From Bacteroidia bacterium (GTDB lineage Bacteria > Bacteroidota > Bacteroidia > B-17B0 > Aurantibacillaceae), in the NCBI GenBank assembly GCA_016787785.1, contig JAEUTO010000013.1, positions 1 through 64,000 on the forward strand: a DNA stretch of 64,000 nt, in the 5' to 3' direction. The position numbers and the translations under genes were made by a program. The notes under the pieces are model-generated. The model saw nothing but the letters and a program-made list of their open reading frames with translations. It made no database searches and was not told the origin of the DNA. This document shows positions 33,971 through 42,936 of this stretch, one piece after another; the first letter of the stretch is position 1; each line of letters opens with the position of its first letter.

Positions 33971-36250
33971 TTAAAAGAAAAACGTTAAGCTACCTTTTAT
34001 AAAAAACGGAGTACCCGGTGTAAAGTGCAATTCAGATACCGAAGTATTCTCATTTTTCAATTTACTTTCAGTATCAAACTGCGCTTCGTTCCAGTTTACA
34101 TTTGCTAAATTCTCCATAGATAAGCCCAAAGCATATTTTTGCTTTGTATAATTTATTACAGCATCGTAAAGCATATAACCTTTAGCTACAACAGAATTAT
34201 CTTCATTGGCCGGCCGGTCGCCAACATAACGGTAACGCAAACCCGCGCTTAAGCCGTTTTTAAATTTAGTTGTAAATCCACCAATGCTTGTTAAGGTTGG
34301 CGCAAGTGGAATAAAATTTGCTCCTTCAGGATCATCCAGCGAACGTGGCACCGTATAATTTGCATCCATATCCAAATACAACCAATCAAACAATTGGTAA
34401 CGGAAGGAAAGATCAACTCCGTAGCGACGTGTGTAACCACTAGGTTCAACAACCGCTGCATCACCAACATAAACAAATTCCTGTTCAAGATCTAATCCCC
34501 AAACAGCAGCGTTTACCAATAAACGTTTTACCGGTTTGAAGAACATACCTACATCTGCCCCAAAACCACGTGGCAACGTATTACTCACACTATCGGTCAC
34601 TACAACACGCGCATCGTTTGAATGAAAGCCTGTTCCTGTTTTTACATAGAACTGTACGTTTTGATTAAAAGTATAATATAAATTCAGTTTAGGACTTACA
34701 ATATTATTTGTTTTGATCTTACGTTCGTAACCAGTATCAAGATCGTTCACATATTCGAATTGAAACTGATCGAAGCGCGCACCTGCATTTATTACTAATC
34801 TATCAGTAAGACTCAAAGTTTCATCTACATATAAACCTGCATTTACTTCGTTCAATTGCCCTAAAGCCAAACGGTTTAAGGTTATTTTACGTTGCGCCGT
34901 GTGAGATAATTCAATATCTTTCACCGCATCGTAACGTAGTTGAAAACCAATTTCAGATTTTACTCTTTTGCTTCCTAATTTTGAATTTTTTAAGAAAGAG
35001 CTGTTGTAGCCGTAGATATTTCTTTTTTCCTTTTGACGAATCTGATCGCCATTAATAGAATCTTCAAGAAAAAAAGTAAAGTTAGAGTACAACTCAAAAT
35101 TGTAGTTGACAAAATACAATTGATTCTTAAACACACCACCGTTATCCGTAATAGAGGTTAAAATAAAATTAGCATTCGATCTACTGGTGTTACCGCCTTC
35201 TTTATTATCAATAGCCCCAAAGCGTGTAATAATATTTTCTTTTATAGCGCGTTCAGGTATCTGGCCCGAGGCTTCCCACTTACTGTTAAATGTAGATAAT
35301 GAAACAGTGAGTATTTTATTCTCGGCAATTACGCCGTGGTATTTACCCATTAAATTAATACGGTTAAAATTTTGCGGGCTCTCGAAATAACCATTCGTGT
35401 AAACATATTCTGAACTGATATAAGCACTTTGATTTTTGGCCTTTAGATCTTTACCTAAAAGATCGAACATACCCACGGTGCGGTATGAGTCAAACATGCC
35501 CTCTTCCATTTTCAAAGAACTTTTATCTAAAGAATTTTTGGTATTAAAATTAGCATAGCCGGCAGTATTAAAATCTCCTTGTTGAGCGTAATAAGGGCCT
35601 TTGTTAAAATCAACATAATCAATAGCCTCGGGGGTAAGGAAATGCAGATCAGCATAACCTTGTCCGTGCGCATGAGATACCATATTAACCGGCATACCGT
35701 CAACCGTTAGGCGAATATCTGTACCGTGGTCGCAATCAAAACCACGCAAATAAATTTGTTCAGCTTTGCCTCCACCCGCGTGTTGCGCAGTTACAAGGCC
35801 CGGTATCATTCTTAAAATATCTTGCGATGATTTGGTCGGACGAAGATCAATATCAATTTTACTAAGTGTTTGCATAGAACTGCCAGTCTCGCCCTTTTGC
35901 GCAATCACTACCTCAGAAAGGTTTATTGCTGCAGGATTTAAAAGAATAGAGATCTGAGTTGTTTCCTGTTCTTTTACCTCAACTACAAGTACTTTTGCTA
36001 AAAAGCCAATGGCAGAGAATTTGATCTTATAACTTCCGGGATGAACATCCGGAAAATAAAAATTCCCTAAAAGGTCAGTAGATGTTACCTGATTATTGTC
36101 TACAAGGTAAACTACAGCGCCTACAATTTTTTCGTTCGATAAGGAGTCGGTTAAGTTGCCCTTAATACCGCCCTGGTGCGAATAAGCAGAAAAGCTGCTT
36201 AAAATAATTATTAAAAAAAGAAAAGCATTATGTCGTATAATTTTTATCAT
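33971..36250 (-). CDS. TonB-dependent receptor with CarboxypepD_reg domain, possible metal or metallophore uptake
   Basis: A 759-residue outer-membrane receptor. Signal peptide about 1-24, CarboxypepD_reg about 28-110, plug about 120-240 with IYLRGFDCDHGTDIRL and a His-rich SHAHGQGYADLHFL loop, then a beta barrel ending SLTFFF. It is the last gene of the run TPR-HupE/UreJ-His-rich protein-receptor. HupE/UreJ proteins are linked to nickel/cobalt in well-studied cases, so metal uptake is a reasonable inference; a glycan role is unlikely without SusD. A 12-bp inverted repeat lies in its leader. Confidence 0.88.
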   Translation of the reverse strand: MIKIIRHNAFLFLIIILSSFSAYSHQGGIKGNLTDSLSNEKIVGAVVYLVDNNQVTSTDLLGNFYFPDVHPGSYKIKFSAIGFLAKVLVVEVKEQETTQISILLNPAAINLSEVVIAQKGETGSSMQTLSKIDIDLRPTKSSQDILRMIPGLVTAQHAGGGKAEQIYLRGFDCDHGTDIRLTVDGMPVNMVSHAHGQGYADLHFLTPEAIDYVDFNKGPYYAQQGDFNTAGYANFNTKNSLDKSSLKMEEGMFDSYRTVGMFDLLGKDLKAKNQSAYISSEYVYTNGYFESPQNFNRINLMGKYHGVIAENKILTVSLSTFNSKWEASGQIPERAIKENIITRFGAIDNKEGGNTSRSNANFILTSITDNGGVFKNQLYFVNYNFELYSNFTFFLEDSINGDQIRQKEKRNIYGYNSSFLKNSKLGSKRVKSEIGFQLRYDAVKDIELSHTAQRKITLNRLALGQLNEVNAGLYVDETLSLTDRLVINAGARFDQFQFEYVNDLDTGYERKIKTNNIVSPKLNLYYTFNQNVQFYVKTGTGFHSNDARVVVTDSVSNTLPRGFGADVGMFFKPVKRLLVNAAVWGLDLEQEFVYVGDAAVVEPSGYTRRYGVDLSFRYQLFDWLYLDMDANYTVPRSLDDPEGANFIPLAPTLTSIGGFTTKFKNGLSAGLRYRYVGDRPANEDNSVVAKGYMLYDAVINYTKQKYALGLSMENLANVNWNEAQFDTESKLKNENTSVSELHFTPGTPFFIKGSLTFFF

Positions 36251-36299
36251 ACAATTATTTTTTGCGCATTAAAAATGCATTATCAATTACGAAAGAAAT

Positions 36300-36427
36300 A
36301 ACTGCTGTAAGTAAAGACCTCGCAAAAAGTTCCTGTTAAAACGTATCGAAAAAATATAAAAATATTTTTACCCAAAAAGGTTCGACTAATTTTGCTTTTT
36401 GAATTGGAAAAATGCCTTACAGCAGTT
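36300..36427. repeat. 12-bp inverted repeat spanning 128 bp upstream of the TonB receptor
   Basis: AACTGCTGTAAG at 36300-36311 is the exact reverse complement of 36416-36427. The enclosed DNA is very AT-rich and itself contains an A/T palindrome. In the leader of the receptor mRNA it could form a long-range stem. It has no target-site duplication, so a mobile element is not favoured. Confidence 0.5.
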
Positions 36428-36449
36428 TTAATAAAAAAACTGTTTGGGA

Positions 36450-36818
36450 TTACGCTTTTGGCGGAGGGGAATTGATAGATGTGAATCCTGCAAGAACATT
36501 CTGCGTTTGATGGATTGAAACAGGAATTAGGATACTATTTGTTTGGAAATTAAAAATTAACTCATGAACGTTTTGAACTGTATTCTCATTCATTTTTTCT
36601 GAAGAAGGAGCTTTCTCTTGCGCGCTTTTATTTTGTTTTTCAGAAATATCACTTAACTCCTGGTGAATGTGGTAACGACCATTCTCATAGTGTACGGTTG
36701 CCAAATGCTGTGCCTTCCATAACGTGTGCGCCAAAACGTCTTCTACAATTACGGCAAGGGGTTTAACTTGCGCAAAAACATAAAACGACAATAAAATATA
36801 TATGCAGGCTCTTTTCAC
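36450..36818 (-). CDS. Small His-rich secreted protein of a metal-uptake-like cluster
   Basis: A 122-residue protein. A signal peptide or anchor (ACIYILLSFYVFAQ) is followed by a histidine-containing stretch (LAHTLWKAQHLATVHYENGRYHIHQEL) with seven histidines in total, a Lys/Glu/Ser-rich linker and a C-terminus ending SPPPKA. I recognise no named family, but similar short proteins with this His pattern and Pro-rich end occur beside TonB receptors in Bacteroidota. Its position between HupE/UreJ and a TonB receptor suggests periplasmic metal capture. This role is inference. Confidence 0.6.
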   Translation of the reverse strand: MKRACIYILLSFYVFAQVKPLAVIVEDVLAHTLWKAQHLATVHYENGRYHIHQELSDISEKQNKSAQEKAPSSEKMNENTVQNVHELIFNFQTNSILIPVSIHQTQNVLAGFTSINSPPPKA

Positions 36819-36858
36819 TCTAATAATTTACGTAATAAATTAGCCCTTGGATTTAAAA

Positions 36859-37536
36859 TTATGGAAAAAATGCCCTTTCAATGGTCCAGTAAAGTGCAAC
36901 AATGGCTATTAAAATAGATAGGGGATACACAATGCGAGTCCTGTACCAGGGTTTTTGGTTGAACCACTTGCCAAATAAGAACCAGGCCATTAAAATAATG
37001 GCAATTTGCCCTAACTCTACCCCTACATTAAAGCTAATTAAAGCGTTAAAAAACTCTCGTTTAGGCAAACCAAGGTCTTTTAAAACACCTGCAAAACCCA
37101 ACCCGTGAATTAAGCCAAAAGCAAATACTATTAAAATACGGGTAGGCTTTAATTTATCGGTAATAACATTTTCTAAAGCCACAAACATAATAGATAAAGC
37201 GATTATTGGTTCTATAATATGCGGTGGGGCCGAAACCATATCATACATGGCAAAACCTAAAGTAATAGAGTGCGCTATTGTAAAAGCGGTTGCCTGCCAG
37301 ATTATGGTCTTTAATTTAGGGCTTAATAAAAAAAGAGAAAGTATAAATAAAATATGATCAAAACCTAAAGGAATAATATGCGTAAAACCCAATTGTAAAT
37401 ACACAAAAAAAACATCAGTGCGCGACATTTTTTCAAGCATGGGGTCGTTTGGATGAGCGCCGGAAATAAAAGGAAGAAAAACAGCCACCAATAAAAGTGC
37501 AAGGCCTAAATTTTTATGAACGTGTTTTTTAAACAT
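36859..37536 (-). CDS. HupE/UreJ family membrane protein
   Basis: A 225-residue protein with a signal-like first helix and six further hydrophobic segments. Family signatures: FTHIIPLGFDHILFILSLFLL, WQATAFTIAHSITLGFA, SIMFVALENV and FGLIHGLGFAGVL, with several conserved histidines and acidic residues inside the membrane. HupE and UreJ are proposed nickel/cobalt permeases associated with hydrogenase and urease; this branch (HupE_UreJ_2) is also found away from those enzymes. No hydrogenase or urease gene is present here. It starts just after the stop of the TPR gene, so they are co-transcribed. Confidence 0.88.
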   Translation of the reverse strand: MFKKHVHKNLGLALLLVAVFLPFISGAHPNDPMLEKMSRTDVFFVYLQLGFTHIIPLGFDHILFILSLFLLSPKLKTIIWQATAFTIAHSITLGFAMYDMVSAPPHIIEPIIALSIMFVALENVITDKLKPTRILIVFAFGLIHGLGFAGVLKDLGLPKREFFNALISFNVGVELGQIAIILMAWFLFGKWFNQKPWYRTRIVYPLSILIAIVALYWTIERAFFP

Positions 37537-37539
37537 ATA

Positions 37540-38865
37540 CTACAAAAGATAAGGACTTACTTCTTTTTTTAATTCAGTATCCATAAATGGATTTGACTCT
37601 AGTGCTTTTTTGATCAAGGCTTTTCCTTTTTCAGCTTCGCCAGATTTAATTTTTATTAAACCCGCATGACATAACAGTATAGGGTTTTTTGAATTTGTTT
37701 TTAAAGCGGTGTTAATGTGTTTATTTGCTTGTGTAAATTCACCTTTTTTATACTCCACCCAGGCTAAAGTTTCTGCCACATCAATATTTTCGGGACGACG
37801 TTCAAATTCTACCAAAGCGTGTTTTAAGGCGTTAGTTACATCGTTCATTTTTAAATAAGCATAAGCAAGTTCTTTATCGGCGTAGTGTCCATGTCCAGTT
37901 TCGCCTTCTACATTTGCATTCGGGCCAAGCATTGCAATAACTGCTTTTGCATTCTCGTTTGCTTTTGCATTCTCTCCATTTAATCTATAAAGATCTGTTA
38001 ACTCATCCGAAAAAGAATATTCTACGATCATGCTTTTTGCTTTTTCATAGTAACCAATGGCTTCTTTATAATTACCTTTGGCTTTTGCAATACGGCCTAA
38101 ACCTGCCACCGCGAATGCATAGTCGGGCCTTTCCTGCAAAGCAATTTTGTATTGCACCTCAGCACTATCAAGACTACCTGTATTTTCATATAAATGCGCT
38201 AATATGCAGCGCGTCCATTCGGTTTGTTCTAAACCCGGATAACCTGCAGATACAGCTAATTTCATCACGCTAATGGCGCCGGGCATGTCTCCATAAATCT
38301 CGCGCAAATAGGACACGCGTGAATAAGAGCGAATGTCTGGTCGTATAGATATCATTTTATCCGCCATTTTCACAGCGTTATCGTAATTTCCTAATTCTAA
38401 ATTTGCATCGCATAAAATTCCATAAATAAATGCGGAGTTTGGATTTAAAGGAAGTGCTTTTTGTGCTACTTCTAATCCTTCGGAAAAATGATGCTGCGAT
38501 AAAAGCACTGTGGCTTTGCAACACATTGCATCAAAATTATCAGGTTGTGCTTTTAATATTTTATCAAGTAATTCTATAGCGGCTTTATCGTAGTAACCAT
38601 GATCGCCGGTTTCCCTACCCTCTTGTATATACGCCTGAGATAAAGAAAGCATCGATTTGTAATCATTAGGATCTATCTCAATTGCAGCTAACAAGCCTTC
38701 CATTGCTTTTTTTGAATTCAACCATTCACCCGATAAAGCAATTGTTCCTTTCCTGTCTTTAAACGGAGGGATCTTATCTTCGGGTGCTTTTTTTGCGAAT
38801 AAGAAAATACATACTAAAAGCACACCTGTAAAAACAACTAAAATTATATAAAGATTTTTACGCAT
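37540..38865 (-). CDS. Tetratricopeptide-repeat protein with N-terminal membrane anchor
   Basis: A 441-residue protein. One hydrophobic helix at about 5-24 anchors it (IILVVFTGVLLVCIFLF). At least nine TPR units follow, for example AIEIDPNDYKSMLSLSQAYI, ALPLNPNSAFIYGILCDANLELG and ALQERPDYAFAVAGLGRIAKAKG. The family is generic for protein-protein assembly at the periplasmic face. It is the first gene of the run leading to HupE/UreJ, the His-rich protein and the TonB receptor, and follows the DUF4331 terminator. It may be a scaffold for that system. Confidence 0.85.
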   Translation of the reverse strand: MRKNLYIILVVFTGVLLVCIFLFAKKAPEDKIPPFKDRKGTIALSGEWLNSKKAMEGLLAAIEIDPNDYKSMLSLSQAYIQEGRETGDHGYYDKAAIELLDKILKAQPDNFDAMCCKATVLLSQHHFSEGLEVAQKALPLNPNSAFIYGILCDANLELGNYDNAVKMADKMISIRPDIRSYSRVSYLREIYGDMPGAISVMKLAVSAGYPGLEQTEWTRCILAHLYENTGSLDSAEVQYKIALQERPDYAFAVAGLGRIAKAKGNYKEAIGYYEKAKSMIVEYSFSDELTDLYRLNGENAKANENAKAVIAMLGPNANVEGETGHGHYADKELAYAYLKMNDVTNALKHALVEFERRPENIDVAETLAWVEYKKGEFTQANKHINTALKTNSKNPILLCHAGLIKIKSGEAEKGKALIKKALESNPFMDTELKKEVSPYLL

Positions 38866-38880
38866 AAATTTTGATGAAGC

Positions 38881-38921
38881 AAAATAAAAAAAAGAATCGG
38901 ATAATTGCTATCCGATTCTTT
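38881..38921 (-). terminator. Strong terminator after the DUF4331 pair
   Basis: A 13-bp perfect stem (AAAGAATCGGATA at 38891-38903, complement at 38909-38921) with a 5-nt loop is followed on the minus strand by about eight T. It separates the DUF4331 pair from the TPR/HupE genes. Confidence 0.9.
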
Positions 38922-38944
38922 TTAAAATAATATAAATTGTTTAA

Positions 38945-41035
38945 TTATTTAACAACCGATATTTTAATAGATTGAATTGTTCTGTAACCTGATGATAAAG
39001 TAGCGATATAGATACCACTTGGTAAATTATCGCCGTTATATGTTACTTCATACGTACCGGGTTGTTTTGTTTCATTAATAGAAGTACCTACCTTTTTACC
39101 TGCAAGATCATAAATTGAAATTGACACAGGTGACGTTTCAGTTACGTGATATTTAAATGTTGTTTGTCCTCTAAATGGATTAGGGTAGTTTTGCATTAAC
39201 GCTAATTTAGGAGCGCTAACACCAACACCAAATTCCTGGAAACCTACAGTATTATTTATAGCAGTTGGCCCACCACATTTTCCATAACCATTCCAAGGCG
39301 TTTGCACGTATGGGAAATTGACTTTGAAAGTTGTGTCGTTATTTTGAATACCAGTGCTATAAGTTAATGTACCTAATAATTTTGGAGTAACAACGTTTGT
39401 AAAAGGTGTTGTGCAATCATCGTACCATAAACCAACTGCAGCTAATACCACACCACCTACAGCTTGTAATTCAATACGTGTTACATCATCTTCTAACCTT
39501 CTTCCGTTAGGGAAACCATCCATGTTAGGAATCCATTGCATTGCAATAGTACTGTATGTTGGATTTGTAAGTCCCAATACTGCAGCTTGCACTAAACCTA
39601 ATGAACTAAAATCAGGATGATTACGAGGCGTAACAGGCACAGCCATGTTTAAACGTAACATGTCGCCAAACGTTGGGATGAAGTTATTGATGAAAGGCTT
39701 ACCGGCTGCTAGTGGATTACCTGCTGGTTTTCCTGTAGCCAATTGGTAAGGAGGTAAATTAGGAACACCAGTATGAAATATTGGAAGTAAATCTACTGAA
39801 CGTGGTTTGTTAGCACGTAACAAATATCCGCCAAATGCAGAAGAGTGCAATGCTGTACCAACTAATGCAGAGTTTGGAATACCTGATAAACCCTGATGAC
39901 CATTACGGAAATCGTAAGTTCCTAAAGAAGCGCTTTGCGTGCGTAATGCCGATAAAGCAGGAACTGCTCCACCAAATTGTGAATCATCCATGTATAAAGC
40001 TAACTCTGGGTTACAGAAATAATTCTCTTGCCATGCAACTTCGTTGTACGGTGTGCGAGAATTCCAAAGATCTTTTGCACCAATTGGAATAACAGCTTCG
40101 TTAGTTAACGGCATACCAACACGCGATACCTGAACATAAGTTCCAGAATACCCTTCGGTACCGTTCGCATTTAACGTTCTAACTTGTTGTCTGCTGGCCG
40201 AAGCCCAAACACCAATAATAAAACGGCTGTCTAAGATATTTGTTGCAGAGCTAACAGATAAACCCGATTGTTGTAAAGTAGAAATAGGAATTTGCAAAGC
40301 AATGCTGTGTACATTTTTACAAGCAACCCCATCTTCAGGCTTGTTTATGCCTGTGCCACCGGCACGGGTTTGACCAAGATCAAAGATACCGCCAAGATCA
40401 ACGAAGAAAGGATCATCAGCAGGACCGCAATATATTTTTTCTCCGCCCACTCCTGTTGCAGTGGCAATTGCTGCTGCTATTAACGTGTTGTAGTTTGCCG
40501 TATTTAAACCTGCAGCACCACTAATTGAGCGAGGCCCAATATTTGGAGGAGGAACAATACCTGAAGAAACGATAGTTGTGAACGGACCACCATTTACACT
40601 TTTCTCGGCAACATAAGTTGTTTTAAGATTTTGCATCCCTAAACGAATATTGAAGAAAGTAGTAGTATCCTGATTTGTTTTTGAAAATGTAAAACGATAA
40701 GTAATATCATCACCGGCAGTTGGTGTTAACGTACTTCCATTTTCGATATGAATTTCATAACGAACATTTTCACCAAACGATGCATAATTAGGTCCGCCTT
40801 GGGGTAATTGCAAAGGAACGTAATTAGCGATGATGGTAATTTTAGTTGTATCATCCGGACTACGAAATGCGTAAAGGTCCGTGTTATCTGCCAGAGGATC
40901 GTTTGCGATCAACGGCGCTTCCCTGTGACTTGAAGCCTGTAGGGTAGATTTCTGTGAATCCCAGGTGTACATTGTAATTGCCGTAGCAACAACACACGAT
41001 GCACCAAGAATTTTTGTTATTAATTTCTTATTCAT
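38945..41035 (-). CDS. DUF4331 family secreted protein with T9SS type A sorting domain
   Basis: A 696-residue protein. It has a signal anchor (about 8-22), then SSHREAPLIANDPLADNTDLYAFRSPDD, the hallmark start of DUF4331. The family module covers about 35-605 and includes WNSRTPYNEVAWQENYFCNPE and RRLEDDVTRIELQAVGG. A T9SS type A tail follows (LMQNYPNPFRGQTTF ... GIYIATLSSGY). It is a close paralogue of the gene immediately upstream, which lacks the tail. DUF4331 function is unknown. The gap to the upstream gene is 29 bp. Confidence 0.9.
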   Translation of the reverse strand: MNKKLITKILGASCVVATAITMYTWDSQKSTLQASSHREAPLIANDPLADNTDLYAFRSPDDTTKITIIANYVPLQLPQGGPNYASFGENVRYEIHIENGSTLTPTAGDDITYRFTFSKTNQDTTTFFNIRLGMQNLKTTYVAEKSVNGGPFTTIVSSGIVPPPNIGPRSISGAAGLNTANYNTLIAAAIATATGVGGEKIYCGPADDPFFVDLGGIFDLGQTRAGGTGINKPEDGVACKNVHSIALQIPISTLQQSGLSVSSATNILDSRFIIGVWASASRQQVRTLNANGTEGYSGTYVQVSRVGMPLTNEAVIPIGAKDLWNSRTPYNEVAWQENYFCNPELALYMDDSQFGGAVPALSALRTQSASLGTYDFRNGHQGLSGIPNSALVGTALHSSAFGGYLLRANKPRSVDLLPIFHTGVPNLPPYQLATGKPAGNPLAAGKPFINNFIPTFGDMLRLNMAVPVTPRNHPDFSSLGLVQAAVLGLTNPTYSTIAMQWIPNMDGFPNGRRLEDDVTRIELQAVGGVVLAAVGLWYDDCTTPFTNVVTPKLLGTLTYSTGIQNNDTTFKVNFPYVQTPWNGYGKCGGPTAINNTVGFQEFGVGVSAPKLALMQNYPNPFRGQTTFKYHVTETSPVSISIYDLAGKKVGTSINETKQPGTYEVTYNGDNLPSGIYIATLSSGYRTIQSIKISVVK

Positions 41036-41064
41036 GATTTTTAATTTTAATGTTGTTAATACGT

Positions 41065-42843
41065 TTATTGTCCACTATGATTTGCGTAACCACTCCAAGG
41101 ACTTTGCACATAAGGGAAGTTAGCTTTGAAAAGTGTATCGTTATTTTTTACACCGGCTTCGTAACCAAGTACACCGCCTAATTGAGCAGTAACTGGGTTT
41201 GGTCCGCCTGCAGTATAATCATCATACCACAAACCAATAGCAGCTAATACTACACCGCCTACAGCTTGTAATTCAATACGTGTTACATCATCTTCTAATC
41301 GTCTTCCGTTAGGGAAACCATCCATGTTAGGGATCCATTGTAAAGCAGAGCTTCCATTATACGTTGGATTGGTTAAGCCTAAAACTGCAGCGGCAACCAG
41401 ACCTTCTGAACTGAAATCAGGGTGATTACGCGGCGTAACCGGTACAGCCATGTTTAAACGTAACATATCGCCAAACGTTGGTAAGAAATTATTTATAAAA
41501 GGTTTTCCGGCAGCTAATGGATTGCCACCAGCTTTACCTGTAGCCAATTGGTAAGGTGGTAAATTTGGAACACCTGTATGGAAAATAGGAAGTAAATCTA
41601 CTGAACGAGGTTTGTTTGCACGCAATAAATAGTTACCAAATAATGCATTATCTAACGCAGTACCTGCAACTGCCGGTGTACCTTTTAAAGGGAATAAACC
41701 CGGTTTTCCATTACGGAAATCATACGCTTGCAAAGATAAACTTTGAACACGCAACGCAGTTAACGCCGGAACAGCGCCACCAAATTGTGAGTTGTCCATA
41801 TACAATGCTAGCTCAGGATTACAGAAATAATTTTCTTGCCAGGCAATTTCGTTGTAGGGTGTGCGAGAATTCCAAACGTCTTTTGAACCAATTGGAATAA
41901 CGGCTTCATTCGTTAATGGCATACCTATACGTGATACTTGTACATATGTACCGGCATCGTTAGGTCCACTTCCGGTTGAACTAAGTGTACGTGTAGACGG
42001 ACGACTTGCAGATGCCCAAACACCAATAATAAAACGACTATCTAAAATATTTGTAGCAGAGCTAACTGATAAGCCAGTTTGTTGTAAAGTAGAAATAGGA
42101 ATTTGCATTACAATACTGTGCACATTTTTATGTCCAACACCATCTCTTGGTGTATTAGTACCTGTTCCACCTGCGCGTGTTTGACCAAGATCAAAAATTC
42201 CACCAAGATCAACAAAGAAAGGATCATCAGCAGGACCGCAGAATATTTTTTCTCCACCCGAACCTGATGCGTTTGCAATTGCATTGGTTACTAACGTAGA
42301 ATAGTTTGGTGTTAATGTTAAACCTGCAGCACCACCAATTGAGCGGGGTCCGATATTAGCAGGAGGAACGACTCCATTTGAAACTATTGTAGTGAATGGA
42401 CCACCGTTTACACTTTTCTCTGCTAAATAAGTAGTTTTTAAATTCTCCTTATTTAAACGGATATTAAAAAATGTACTTGTATCCTCATTTACTTTCGAAA
42501 AAGTAAAACGGTAAGTGATATCATCACCAGCAGTTGGTGTTAATGTACTTCCGTTTTCGATATGGATCTCGTAACGGATGTTAGTTCCAAAAGAAGCATA
42601 GTTTGGCCCACCCTGCGGTAATTGCAAGGGAACATAATTAGCTACAATGGTGATCTTGTTTGTATCATCCGGACTGCGAAATGCATATAGATCCGTATTG
42701 TCAGCCAGCGGATCGTTCGCGATCAGCGGCGCCTCCCTGTGGCTGGATGCCTGGAGCGATTTTTGTGAATCCCAGGCATAAAATGTAATTGCCGCAGCAA
42801 CCACACAGCTTATACCGAGTATCGTTTTTGTAGATTTTTTCAT
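41065..42843 (-). CDS. DUF4331 family protein, tail-less tandem paralogue
   Basis: A 592-residue protein very similar to its downstream neighbour from the N-terminus to YVQSPWSGY, but ending there without a T9SS sorting domain. The 29-bp gap before the next gene is too short to hide a tail, so this is not a simple frameshift. The signal anchor (ILGISCVVAAAITFYAWD) and the SSHREAPLIANDPLADN motif are present. It should stay in the periplasm or use another route, while the paralogue is exported. Differences between the copies are largely synonymous, so both are under selection. Confidence 0.9.
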   Translation of the reverse strand: MKKSTKTILGISCVVAAAITFYAWDSQKSLQASSHREAPLIANDPLADNTDLYAFRSPDDTNKITIVANYVPLQLPQGGPNYASFGTNIRYEIHIENGSTLTPTAGDDITYRFTFSKVNEDTSTFFNIRLNKENLKTTYLAEKSVNGGPFTTIVSNGVVPPANIGPRSIGGAAGLTLTPNYSTLVTNAIANASGSGGEKIFCGPADDPFFVDLGGIFDLGQTRAGGTGTNTPRDGVGHKNVHSIVMQIPISTLQQTGLSVSSATNILDSRFIIGVWASASRPSTRTLSSTGSGPNDAGTYVQVSRIGMPLTNEAVIPIGSKDVWNSRTPYNEIAWQENYFCNPELALYMDNSQFGGAVPALTALRVQSLSLQAYDFRNGKPGLFPLKGTPAVAGTALDNALFGNYLLRANKPRSVDLLPIFHTGVPNLPPYQLATGKAGGNPLAAGKPFINNFLPTFGDMLRLNMAVPVTPRNHPDFSSEGLVAAAVLGLTNPTYNGSSALQWIPNMDGFPNGRRLEDDVTRIELQAVGGVVLAAIGLWYDDYTAGGPNPVTAQLGGVLGYEAGVKNNDTLFKANFPYVQSPWSGYANHSGQ

Positions 42844-42936
42844 ATTTTAACAGGATTAGTTGTATAAGATATACGCTATCAATAACTGTTTAGATTTTTT
42901 AGATTGAAATTTATGGCGCTGGAAACCAGTAGCTTA

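Noticed and set aside
36300-36427. Cobalamin riboswitch or insertion element at the inverted repeat
   Set aside because: No B12-box-like sequence and no target-site duplication or transposase were seen.
41036-41064. Frameshift that might have removed a T9SS tail from the upstream DUF4331 gene
   Set aside because: Only 29 bp separate the genes; there is no room for a remnant tail.
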